Shown: positions 1-6,317 of the stretch, piece after piece
Layout: each line of letters opens with the position of its first letter
Numbering within the stretch: the first letter of the stretch is position 1
Program-made: the position numbers and the translations under genes
Source: Actinobacteria bacterium ATB1
Lineage (GTDB): Bacteria; Actinomycetota; Acidimicrobiia; UBA2766
DNA length: 14,196 nt
Reading direction: 5' to 3'
Assembly: GCA_021404985.1 (NCBI GenBank)
Contig: QWHP01000015.1
Location: forward strand, 1-14,196
Notes under the pieces: generated by a model
What the model was told of the DNA's origin: nothing
The model's input: only the letters and a program-made list of their open reading frames with translations
Database searches by the model: none

Positions 1-489
1 CATCAACGTCGGCGCCAGATCGCCGCTGAAGGCGGAGAAACAGCGGCTGCCGGACGGCGCCACATGGCACACCTCGCCCTTGTTCTTCAGGCAGTAGTTA
101 TTGCTGACGCGCCACCATTCGCTCTGGTTATAGTAAAGGCAGCGGGTGTCGAGGCAAAGGTTGCCGCCCACCGTCGCCACCTGGCGATGGGTGGGAGCCG
201 CCACTTGACGCGCCGCCTCGGCGATGGCCGGGTATTCTTTGGCGATCAGTCCGTGCGCGGCGAGTTCGTTCAGCGTCACTCCGGCGCCGATTCGCACCCC
301 ACCGTTCTGCTGCGCGTCGATGGCGGTGATTTCCGCAACGCCGCCGATATCGATAAGCGTTTGCGGCGCGACGATGCCGCGGCGAACGTTGACCATCAAA
401 TCGGTGCCGCCGGCGATATAGCGCGCGTCCGCATGGGCGGCATAAGCGGCGACCGCCTGCTGAAGCCCCGACCGGGCATGCGTCTCCAC
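1..489 (-). CDS. Partial FAD/[4Fe-4S] subunit, 4-hydroxybenzoyl-CoA reductase beta type (HcrB-like)
   Basis: Part of an FAD-binding subunit of the xanthine dehydrogenase superfamily. The closest type I recognise is the beta subunit of 4-hydroxybenzoyl-CoA reductase (HcrB/HbaD), which passes electrons between ferredoxin and the molybdenum subunit in anaerobic aromatic degradation. The minus-strand frame reads an FAD-binding stretch (IAGGTDLMVNVRRG, 378-419), then APTHRQVATVGGNLC, then the cysteine-rich insertion: LDTRC, YYNQSEWWR, NYCLKNKG, CHVAP and RCFSAFSGDLAP. The insertion is the hallmark of this subunit, because it holds an extra [4Fe-4S] cluster that ordinary xanthine dehydrogenase FAD subunits lack. 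The C-terminal half lies beyond base 1. Family similarity begins only at LQQAV (about base 465), so roughly a dozen N-terminal residues are missing. The frame stays open to a TGA at 520-522. GTG at 487-489 is the only nearby start candidate and has no ribosome binding site. Codon use (TAT, AAT, CTT, TTT) differs from the rest of the window. Confidence 0.8.
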   Translation of the reverse strand, partial: METHARSGLQQAVAAYAAHADARYIAGGTDLMVNVRRGIVAPQTLIDIGGVAEITAIDAQQNGGVRIGAGVTLNELAAHGLIAKEYPAIAEAARQVAAPTHRQVATVGGNLCLDTRCLYYNQSEWWRVSNNYCLKNKGEVCHVAPSGSRCFSAFSGDLAPTLM

Positions 490-924
490 ACCGACGCGAC
501 CAACGGCGTCGTCGTCCGGTCACCGCGCCCGGGGGTGACCGGACGACGATGGTGGATCGTGACCCGCGCCGCGGTCCAAGCCGGACACGATGTCGAGTCG
601 GCCTTCTCACCCGCGTGCTTCGCCTCGCTGGAGCAGTCGCTCGGACTCGTGGACCACTTCCAGCGCTGCGACATCTGCGGCGACGACCTGACCAAGCGGG
701 GACTCCGTGGCCACCAGCGCACCAACTCCGTGTGCCGGTTCCTCTCCGACACGGCCGAGGTGCGGACCTTCTGGGACCTCGGCTACCGCGACCCCTTCAG
801 CCTCCGCGCCCACGGCATCCCGATCACCTGGACCGAACTGAACAGCCGCGCCCGCTGGCGCAACCAAGTCCACATCGTCCGCTTCCGCCTCTGGACCGCC
901 GTCATGTTCAAGGCCCCGACGTAG
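478..924 (+). CDS. Hypothetical protein with CxxC...H...C zinc-finger-like motif; start uncertain
   Basis: I do not recognise this protein. The frame is believable from about base 550 onward because nearly every codon ends in G or C. It has a possible metal site, CDICGDDLTKRG followed by GHQRTNSVC, resembling a small C2H2/C2HC finger. A tryptophan- and arginine-rich tail follows (TFWDLGYRDPF, ITWTELNSRARWRNQ) and may bind nucleic acid, which is inference. The start cannot be fixed: ATG 478 lies at the suspected sequence junction, and GTG 556 follows the 509-549 hairpin and would give about 122 residues. The frame stays open upstream to base 64, but that part is the antisense shadow of the HcrB-like gene. 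The real N-terminus may have been lost at the junction. The gene converges with the nuclease-like gene ending at 952, with 27 bases between the stops. Confidence 0.5.
   Translation: MRLHTDATNGVVVRSPRPGVTGRRWWIVTRAAVQAGHDVESAFSPACFASLEQSLGLVDHFQRCDICGDDLTKRGLRGHQRTNSVCRFLSDTAEVRTFWDLGYRDPFSLRAHGIPITWTELNSRARWRNQVHIVRFRLWTAVMFKAPT
509..549. repeat. Perfect 16-bp inverted repeat with 9-nt loop
   Basis: The arms at 509-524 (TCGTCGTCCGGTCACC) and 534-549 (GGTGACCGGACGACGA) are exact reverse complements around the loop GCGCCCGGG. There is no T-run on either side, so it is not a canonical intrinsic terminator. It lies about 40 bases from the point where the HcrB-like homology ends, and the left arm contains the stop that closes that frame upstream. 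It also lies just ahead of an alternative GTG start (556) of the downstream plus-strand gene. Role unknown. Confidence 0.85.
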
Positions 925-951
925 CACCCGGACCGCCTTGCCTCAGCGCCG

Positions 952-1911
952 CTACACGTGGAAGACGGCGATGCCGGCTATGCCCTCCGGCTGGGGCAGG
1001 TCGTTGCCGTCGAGCACCATGGAGCGAACGATCGGCGGCAGTTCCCGACGCAGCCCGCGAAGCACATGCACCCAGTACGGCGTCGAGAAGTGCCCCACGT
1101 CGGTCGGGAGATCTGTGAACACCATCTCCGAGGTCATGATCTCCGATGTGGCAGCGAACGACGAGAACGCTCCCTTCCGCTGCTCGCTCAAGGCATCGAA
1201 GAACAGCTTCGCCACCCCCCGCGCTCCGATCTGAGGCGTCATGAGGTACTGCTTCAACTCGTCGCTGACCTCACGGAAGCCGAGGGGCAGGACCGCGCTG
1301 TCGGCAGAAGCCATGAGGTCTTCGAGCGGTATCACTGCACGGTACGCGTCCGGTGCGACGTCTTGAGGGCGATCGAGATTCAGGAAGACCACGCTCCGCG
1401 CTATCAACGCGGGCAAGACCGCTACATCACATCGCGCACAGCGCTCGCATCCCGGTGGATCGTGGGATCCGCATTCCAAACCCTCACGTTCAGGGTGCCC
1501 ACCGCAGTACAAAACGTAGGACGCCGGAACCTCGAACTCATCGGCGCTCGCCAACAGCCGGCGCATCTGCTCTCCGGAGTGCTTCGGATAGTCGAGCTCC
1601 AGATGCAGGCGGCCTGATCGAAGGTGGATCTTCTTCGCCTGCACCAACACCCCGAAGCACTCTCCAGTCTCGTCTAGAAACCACCAGAGCCAGTCGGCGC
1701 CGACGACCCCCTCCTCTCGCCGGTTGAAGGTGACGTACTCGACGCTGGGCCATGCCGCATCGAGAAGCCACTCCGTCAGGAGCTCCTCGTTCGCGTCAGC
1801 TCCCTGCTCAGATTTGCGGGCAACGCGGCTGGCCACCTCCACACGGGCAGCGGCCATCACGGCTGAAAGGCTTCGCGAACTGCTATCGCCAGCGAGGCTT
1901 TCATCAGACAT
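952..1911 (-). CDS. DUF6615-like protein, putative PD-(D/E)xK-type nuclease
   Basis: The 319-residue product resembles DUF6615, an uncharacterised family with a restriction-endonuclease-like pattern. Numbering from ATG 1911, it shows an acidic helix (NEELLTEWLL, E42/E43/E47), then GADWLWWF with D73, then GVLVQAKK with Q91 and K93. This E...D...QxK order is typical of Mrr-like variants of the PD-(D/E)xK fold. Next come a Q-rich helix (GEQMRRLLASA), a strand (PASYVLYC), and a cluster of cysteines (C136, C147, C155, C158, C161) that could bind zinc. The C-terminal half is not recognised. An alternative GTG start at 1962 adds 17 residues. Neither start has a clear Shine-Dalgarno, and ATG 1911 is preferred because the first 17 residues look non-conserved. 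It lies downstream of the recombinase and the 2080-2751 gene on the same strand, in what looks like an integrated element, so a defence role is plausible but unproven. Confidence 0.6.
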   Translation of the reverse strand: MSDESLAGDSSSRSLSAVMAAARVEVASRVARKSEQGADANEELLTEWLLDAAWPSVEYVTFNRREEGVVGADWLWWFLDETGECFGVLVQAKKIHLRSGRLHLELDYPKHSGEQMRRLLASADEFEVPASYVLYCGGHPEREGLECGSHDPPGCERCARCDVAVLPALIARSVVFLNLDRPQDVAPDAYRAVIPLEDLMASADSAVLPLGFREVSDELKQYLMTPQIGARGVAKLFFDALSEQRKGAFSSFAATSEIMTSEMVFTDLPTDVGHFSTPYWVHVLRGLRRELPPIVRSMVLDGNDLPQPEGIAGIAVFHV

Positions 1912-2079
1912 CTCGCGGATTCTCGCAGGCCCGGCGCCTTCAGCGCTGACTGAACTCCCCACGAGCGACCACGGACACCCGGAATCGCGTCGAAACTCAC
2001 CATCGCAGTCCAGTGCCGGGCGACGCGTCGCTGTAGGCCCCGACGCCCGCTGCGAGCCACCACGACGTCTGGCGCCTGA

Positions 2080-2751
2080 TCAGAGATCAGCGACCCAGGT
2101 ATGCCACGCGATCGTCGGTGTCGGAGTCGGGGCTTCGCTCATCTCGCCGCCGGTGATCCGGTCAAGCGCCGCCCTCACGCTAGCGCCGAGGTCGTCACGA
2201 TCGAGGGCGTTGTAGGCATCGTCAGACCACACGCCGAGTACGTCGTCAATGACGTGAGTGTTCGAGTTGAAGCCCCGATCGCGGAGCGCCTTCCGAATCG
2301 CTCGGCGGGTGACCTCCAGGTGCTCGCCCGGTACGCCGGTCACGAAGGTCGCGCTTCGCTCGACGACGGCGTCGGCGACCACCTCGGCGAGCAACGACAG
2401 ACCGGCTGGCACGGTCGACTTCGGGAGCCAGGAGTCGACCACCCGCAGGCACGCGCGACACGTCGGTGCGTAGGCGGCGTCCTGCCACAGCAGCGTCGGG
2501 TCCTCGGCGCCCGGCGCCACGTGGAACCACTCGCGACCGCACAGCGTCTTGTTCGCCCAGAGGATCGCGTCCTCATCATCGTCGTCGGGTGATCCGCCGA
2601 CCTCGATCCCGATCTCGCCGTCGGTGTACTCGGACGCCACGTGGACCTCGCTGCCGCCGACCTCGACGAGCAGGAACTCGCGACCGGCCACGGTGATGGT
2701 GTTCAGCGGTCGATCCGCACGCGGTGACTCCTGCTCGCCCATGAGGTCCAT
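2080..2751 (-). CDS. Hypothetical protein of recombinase-linked block, CG...CxxC motif
   Basis: The product has 223 residues and I do not recognise it. The first third is acidic, including SPDDDDEDAI. A middle segment places TLCGREWFHVAP about 24 residues before TCRACLRVV, a C...H...CxxC arrangement that resembles small zinc ribbons in actinophage accessory proteins. The C-terminal part is probably helical (VTRRAIRKALRDRGF, ASVRAALDRITGG). It begins 15 bases after the recombinase stop on the same strand, so co-transcription and coupled translation are likely. An alternative ATG lies three codons in (2742), and neither start has a strong ribosome binding site. The stop lies in a short inverted repeat (CTGATC-AGA-GATCAG, 2076-2090). 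A phage or element accessory role is inferred from position only. Confidence 0.55.
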   Translation of the reverse strand: MDLMGEQESPRADRPLNTITVAGREFLLVEVGGSEVHVASEYTDGEIGIEVGGSPDDDDEDAILWANKTLCGREWFHVAPGAEDPTLLWQDAAYAPTCRACLRVVDSWLPKSTVPAGLSLLAEVVADAVVERSATFVTGVPGEHLEVTRRAIRKALRDRGFNSNTHVIDDVLGVWSDDAYNALDRDDLGASVRAALDRITGGEMSEAPTPTPTIAWHTWVADL

Positions 2752-2765
2752 CGTCGCAGCGATCG

Positions 2766-3950
2766 TCAGCTGCCGATCGTACCCCGGCGCCTCCGCTCAG
2801 CGGCCTGGCGGAGCACCTCGGCGAACAGCTCGGCCGCCTCCGCCTGCATGCCGGGGAGCACGTGCTGGTACACGCTCATGGTGAACGCCGGGCTGGCATG
2901 GCCAAGCCGCTCGCTGACCACCTTCACCGGCGTGCCGTTCATCAGCAGGATTGTGGCGTGGGTGTGGCGGAGGTCATGCAGCGTGATCTCTGGAACGTCG
3001 AGCTTGGCGACAGCACGATCGAAGATCTGGCTGAACAGGTCCGGGTGGAGCCACGCCCCGTCGTCCCGAGTGAATACGAGGTCCGACTTCGCCGGCGCCT
3101 TGCCACCGCGCTCGTCGGTGCGCAACCGGCGCCACGCCTCGAGCACCGCGACCGCGCCCTCCTCGATGTCGATCGTCCGTCGACCGTTGCCCGTCTTCAC
3201 TTCCGAGATGTGCACCTCGTACGCGACCGAGACGAGAGCCTGGCGCACCGACACCCGACCGGCCTCGAGGTCGAGGTCACCCCAGCGAAGTCCGAGGATC
3301 TCGCCGCGCCGCATGCCCGTGTGCGCGGAGAGGTGGAACGCCGGGAAGAACCGCTGCGCGGCGATCGCATCGAGGAACGTGCAGAGCTGGTCGGAGTCCC
3401 ACGCCTTGACCTCCTCGCGGCGCTGGGCGCTGAGCTTGGGCGGATCAGCCAGCTCGGCGACGTTCCGCACCACGAGGCCCTTGCGCTGCGCGTCGGACAG
3501 CGCCTTGTTCAGCATCACGTGGATGTTGCGCACGGTCTTCGGTGCCAGACCTTCGCGGTCCGTACCCTTCCCGCGGCGACCCTTCGCCAGCAGGTCGGCG
3601 TAGAACAGATCGAGGTCGCCCGGTGACAGCTTGGCGAGCTGGCGCTGACCGAGCGCGGGCACCACGTGGAGGTCGATGTTGCGCCGATACGAGTCGAAGG
3701 TGCTGCGCCTCAGCCGCGACTCCTGCACCGGGAGCCACCGCTCGGTCAGGTACTGGCCGAGCGTGCCTTTGGCGAGCACGAGCGGCTCACCCTCGTGCTT
3801 CTTGCGGATGAGGTCGGCGAGCACTCGCTCGGCGTCAGCCTTGCGCGTCCCGGCGGAGATCCACCGACGCTTCGGCTTACCGGCCTCGTCGCGGCCTTCG
3901 TAGACGACCGCGTACCAGCGGTTGCCCTTCTTCGTCACGGTCCCGTGCAT
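2766..3950 (-). CDS. Tyrosine recombinase / integrase
   Basis: A 394-residue phage-type site-specific integrase. An N-terminal arm-binding-like region (residues 1-60: KKGNRWYAVVYEGRDEAGKPKRRW, with KADAERVLADLIRKKHEG) is followed by a core-binding SAM-like domain (about 62-165) and the catalytic domain (about 185-375). The catalytic residues are all visible: R214 in TGMRRGE, K252 in SEVKTGNG, H325 and R328 in HDLRHTH, H351 in LGHAS and nucleophile Y361 in SVYQHV. The start at 3950 is preferred because AGAAGGGA sits about 7 bases upstream; the frame is open to 4043, but that extension lacks domain sense. The gene's 5' end faces the 3' end of tRNA-fMet about 335 bases away, so this tRNA is the likely integration target. 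It heads a likely operon with the 2080-2751 gene. No truncation or missing catalytic residue is seen. Confidence 0.95.
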   Translation of the reverse strand: MHGTVTKKGNRWYAVVYEGRDEAGKPKRRWISAGTRKADAERVLADLIRKKHEGEPLVLAKGTLGQYLTERWLPVQESRLRRSTFDSYRRNIDLHVVPALGQRQLAKLSPGDLDLFYADLLAKGRRGKGTDREGLAPKTVRNIHVMLNKALSDAQRKGLVVRNVAELADPPKLSAQRREEVKAWDSDQLCTFLDAIAAQRFFPAFHLSAHTGMRRGEILGLRWGDLDLEAGRVSVRQALVSVAYEVHISEVKTGNGRRTIDIEEGAVAVLEAWRRLRTDERGGKAPAKSDLVFTRDDGAWLHPDLFSQIFDRAVAKLDVPEITLHDLRHTHATILLMNGTPVKVVSERLGHASPAFTMSVYQHVLPGMQAEAAELFAEVLRQAAERRRRGTIGS

Positions 3951-4189
3951 GACAGATTCCCTTCTCTCGGAGGTTGGAGGAAGGGACGCCCTGCAGCAGA
4001 CACGGCCAGTACCCGAGGCATCCGACGGGCGTTGGCGCTGCACCGCTCAGGGTACGCGCCACCCACTCGTTGGTCGACCCCTCGAGCCGGCGACCGACGG
4101 GGTTGACGACCCCGGCGACCTGTCTCGCACACGGTCGCTCGTGCCGTCCAGCACCCGCCCGTGCCACCAGCTACAAGCCCGTCACTCTG

Positions 4190-4210
4190 AAAAGTGTAGA
4201 AAAAGTGTAG
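4190..4210. repeat. Tandem direct repeat AAAAGTGTAG, candidate recombinase arm or excisionase site
   Basis: Two exact copies of AAAAGTGTAG (4190-4199 and 4201-4210) lie one helical turn apart, 11 bases start to start. They are A-rich in a very GC-rich background and lie between the integrase start and the tRNA 3' end. Integrases with arm-binding domains commonly recognise short direct repeats beside the core site, so an attL/attR arm site is a reasonable guess. No function can be shown from sequence alone. The rest of 3951-4236 shows no credible gene. Confidence 0.45.
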
Positions 4211-4236
4211 AAGTTCGGGCACTCTGGACAGCAGAA

Positions 4237-4266
4237 GGGCCCTCCTCGGTTGTCCGAAAAGGGCCC
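4237..4266 (-). terminator. Hairpin downstream of tRNA-fMet, probable terminator
   Basis: The arms at 4237-4249 and 4254-4266 form a 13-bp stem (outer GGGCCC pairs plus seven inner pairs, two of them G-T) around a 4-base loop. It begins 18 bases beyond the encoded CCA of the tRNA. No long U-run follows on the minus strand (TTCTG), so termination may be weak. Confidence 0.6.
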
Positions 4267-4284
4267 CTGACCTGCTGGTTTCGT

Positions 4285-4361
<77 letters not shown>

Positions 4362-4372
4362 ATGGAAAAGGC

Positions 4373-4403
4373 AGCTTACCACGCCCTCATGGCGGGGTCT
4401 CAA
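4373..4403 (-). promoter_or_regulatory. Candidate promoter of tRNA-fMet
   Basis: On the minus strand TTGAGA (4398-4403) and TAAGCT (4373-4378) are 19 bases apart, and the -10 ends 11 bases before the tRNA 5' end. TAAGCT fits the actinobacterial TANNNT box. The spacer is one to two bases longer than ideal. Confidence 0.4.
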
Positions 4404-4679
4404 GAGATGCGGGGCTAACGGCCAGATGCGATCACAGGCGCTGCAGGGAAGAGGAACCGTGCCGCTTGCACGCTGCGAGCTCGGGCGGAGTCGGATGCCA
4501 CCACGATCGTCATCCGGGTCGTGTCCATCTCGAACGGCCGGCCCGAGGCAGTGGTGTCCGCGGCCCGGTCTTCGGACCGAAACCTACACGCTCCGCCAAT
4601 CGACCCGAGCGGACTGCTTCACGATCTGTCCGACTGAGGCCGACCACCGGGTCGGCCCTTCGTACCGCTTCCAGTCGGC
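4404..4679. other. Non-coding gap between tRNA-fMet and vapC
   Basis: The tRNA-vapC interval is about 320 bases and I see no credible gene in it. Besides the tRNA promoter it holds two small hairpins. One, at 4566-4579, is CGGTC-TTCG-GACCG, an extra-stable cUUCGg tetraloop if transcribed on the plus strand. The other, at 4638-4657, is listed separately. Confidence 0.6.
4638..4657 (-). terminator. Hairpin after vapC, possible terminator
   Basis: A perfect 8-bp stem (GGCCGACC at 4638-4645, GGTCGGCC at 4650-4657) with a 4-base loop lies 22 bases past the vapC stop. There is no U-run, so it would act as an I-shaped, U-less terminator if it acts at all. Such hairpins are common in actinobacteria. 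Confidence 0.45.
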
Positions 4680-5072
4680 TCAGATCCCGACGGGCCAGTG
4701 CTCGACGGCCACCTCGGGCATCGGGAAGTCGTCGGGGTTCCCCGTTGCGAGGCGGGCGTCGGTTCCCACGGCCGCCGCGGCGATCAGGCAGTCCGCCTGG
4801 TGCAACGTGATGCCTCGCCGGGCGAAGTCGCGTCTCCAGGACCCGGCCCGGACTCCCTCTGTCACACCAAGGGGTGCGAGACGCAGACCCCTGACCAGCC
4901 TGCCCGCAACATGTTCCTCGTCGGGATGTACGCCCCTCCAGATCTCCTCGATCGAGATCACGCAGACCCAGGGCTCGTCGCCCGTTCGCCGCAGCGACCG
5001 GATGCGTGCCGCTGCGCTCCGTCCACGCAGCGCGTCGATCAGCACGGTCGAGTCGAGCAGGACACGAGCCAT
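4680..5072 (-). CDS. vapC: VapC-type PIN-domain ribonuclease toxin
   Basis: A 130-residue PIN-domain toxin, normal length for VapC. VapC enzymes are Mg-dependent endoribonucleases that cut tRNA or rRNA when released from VapB. The acidic residues are in place: D7 in VLLDSTVLIDALRG, E42/E43 in ISIEEIWRG, D94 in HQADCLIAAAA, and D114/D115 in TGNPDDF after the second conserved strand. The start is set at ATG 5072-5070, whose A is shared with the last base of the upstream vapB stop (TGATG), giving translational coupling. The frame extends upstream to 5117, but that part lies inside vapB. The RNA target cannot be predicted. The toxin appears intact. Confidence 0.93.
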   Translation of the reverse strand: MARVLLDSTVLIDALRGRSAAARIRSLRRTGDEPWVCVISIEEIWRGVHPDEEHVAGRLVRGLRLAPLGVTEGVRAGSWRRDFARRGITLHQADCLIAAAAVGTDARLATGNPDDFPMPEVAVEHWPVGI

Positions 5073-5311
5073 CACCCGGCCCGTCTCGAGTCGGCGGACC
5101 GTTGCCGGTGCACCCACGAAGCCGGGTCTTCGTCCCAGTCGTGGCCCGAGTCGGATATCGACCCCAGTGCAGCCTCGATGTCGTCCCAGCGTCTCTCGTC
5201 CTCGAGACCACGGCGGATCAGCTCGGCGATGAGCTGGCTGCGCTGTCGCTTGCCCGCCCGCCGGTCCAGCTCCTCCACCAGGTCGTCATCGAGAGCTATG
5301 TGCAAACGCAT
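5072..5311 (-). CDS. vapB: VapB-type ribbon-helix-helix antitoxin
   Basis: A 79-residue antitoxin. Residues 1-45 fit a ribbon-helix-helix fold: a short strand (MRLHIALDD), helix A (LVEELDRRAG) and helix B (SQLIAELIRRGLEDE). This fold dimerises and binds operator DNA. The acidic, tryptophan-containing tail (DSGHDWDEDPASWVHRQR) is the part expected to wrap the toxin and block its active site. It is the first gene of the pair and its TGA overlaps the vapC ATG. The start at 5311 lies directly behind a promoter-operator-like region and has no Shine-Dalgarno, as expected for leaderless mRNA. It could be called CopG-like rather than VapB, but the PIN partner makes VapB the right name. Confidence 0.88.
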   Translation of the reverse strand: MRLHIALDDDLVEELDRRAGKRQRSQLIAELIRRGLEDERRWDDIEAALGSISDSGHDWDEDPASWVHRQRSADSRRAG

Positions 5312-5346
5312 GTGCCTACGTTAGCACATAGTTTGGCCCGACGGAA
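5296..5346 (-). promoter_or_regulatory. vapBC promoter/operator with repeated TGTGC half-sites
   Basis: CTATGTGC (5296-5303) and GCACATAG (5324-5331) form a perfect 8-bp inverted repeat spaced by 20 bases. A third TGTGC at 5311-5315 lies between them, making the imperfect palindrome 5311-5328. On the minus strand TAACGT (5318-5323) is a TANNNT -10 box exactly six bases before the vapB ATG, with a weak -35 (TTCCGT, 5341-5346) at 17 bases. The half-sites overlap the -10 and the start codon, as expected for autorepression by VapBC. Confidence 0.6.
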
Positions 5347-5469
5347 CCCCCAGGGCGCCCAACTGGTCATCGTGCGTCATCGAGTGGTGCCGAAATGCCG
5401 GATTTCTGTCATTCCGGTACACATCGTGCTCGCCCACGGTTCGCCCATGCCCGGCTTCCCGGCGACTGC

Positions 5470-6270
5470 CTACACGACGAGCAGGCCGCCATCGCAGGTG
5501 ATCACGTCGCCGACCGTGAAGGCCCCGGCACGTGAGCAGAGGAAGATGGCGAGACCGGCGATGTCCTCGGGCGTCCCGACACGGCCCCGCGGGATGCCCT
5601 GGCCGAGCGTCTCCCAGTCCGTGCCCTCGACGTCACCTCCGGTACCCACGCCGGTGCTCAGCATCCACGTCGGGAACGGTCCCGGCGCGATCGCGTTCAC
5701 GAGGATGTTGCGGCGCACGAGGCGAGCGGCGAGCTGGCGGGTGAGCGCGTGCAGCGCCGCCTTCGACGGGCCGTAGGAGAACGTGTCGAACACGGGCGTC
5801 TTGATGCCGTCGATCGAGCCGATGTTGACCACACGCGACGGGTCGTCGGGGGTGGCCGCTGCCTCGAGCAGAGGGAGGAGGCGCTGGGTCAGGAAGAACA
5901 CGCCCTTCACGTTGGTGTCCATGACCTTGTCCCAACCGACCTCAGGGAACTCCTCGAGTGAGGCCCCCCACGAGACACCCGCGTTGTTCACGAGGATGTC
6001 GAGCCGGGACTCGCTCTCGCCGAGCCGGTCGACGAGGGTGTCGATGCCGTCGAGGCCGGCGAGGTCCGCCGGGAGCGAGACGACGTCGCCGCCGTATACG
6101 TCCGACAGGCGTTCAGCCGTCGCGTCGCAGACCTCGGCCTTGCGGGAGCTGATGTAGACCTTGGCTCCGTTGGCGACGAAGCCTGCGGCGATCATCTCGC
6201 CTATTCCGCGTGATCCGCCGGTGACGAGCGCGACCTTCCCCTCGATCGAGAACAGGTCGTCGATGTGCAT
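5470..6270 (-). CDS. Short-chain dehydrogenase/reductase, RhlG-like
   Basis: A 266-residue classical SDR with a complete active site. It has the NAD(P) loop TGGSRGIG (17-24), D69 in PADL, NNAG (95-98), N120, S152 in NIGSIDG and Y166-x3-K170 in YGPSK. The C-terminal PEDIAGLAIFLCSRAGAFTVGDVITCDGG is typical of FabG-like enzymes. Overall pattern, including NNAGVSWGASLEEFPEVGWDKVM and the long RLLPLLEAAATPDDPSRVVNIGS segment, is closest to RhlG, a beta-ketoacyl reductase first linked to rhamnolipid synthesis. Substrate here is unknown. Start 6270 has AAAGAGG six to seven bases upstream; the frame runs on to 6588 but that part overlaps the LLM gene. It follows the LLM gene by 47 bases on the same strand, so the two are probably one operon. 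Confidence 0.92.
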   Translation of the reverse strand: MHIDDLFSIEGKVALVTGGSRGIGEMIAAGFVANGAKVYISSRKAEVCDATAERLSDVYGGDVVSLPADLAGLDGIDTLVDRLGESESRLDILVNNAGVSWGASLEEFPEVGWDKVMDTNVKGVFFLTQRLLPLLEAAATPDDPSRVVNIGSIDGIKTPVFDTFSYGPSKAALHALTRQLAARLVRRNILVNAIAPGPFPTWMLSTGVGTGGDVEGTDWETLGQGIPRGRVGTPEDIAGLAIFLCSRAGAFTVGDVITCDGGLLVV

Positions 6271-6276
6271 GCTGAC

Positions 6277-6300
6277 CTCTTTCGGGCTCTTTCGGGCTCT
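6277..6300. repeat. Tandem 10-bp repeat in the leader of the SDR gene
   Basis: TTCGGGCTCT occurs twice in a row (6281-6290, 6291-6300) and is preceded by a further CTCT. On the minus strand AGAGCCCGAA is repeated immediately before the AGAGG ribosome binding site of the SDR gene. It fills much of the 47-bp gap after the LLM gene. It may be slippage only; copy number could alter leader length. Confidence 0.7.
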
Positions 6301-6317
6301 GGAGACTTGCCTCGGCT

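Noticed and set aside
64..477. Plus-strand open frame continuous with the 478-924 gene
   Set aside because: It is antisense to the HcrB-like fragment, whose minus-strand reading gives clear family motifs including the cysteine insertion; the joined frame arises by chance across the junction.
4190..4210. CRISPR-like or longer repeat array
   Set aside because: Only two 10-base copies with a one-base spacer; no further units and no cas genes in the window.
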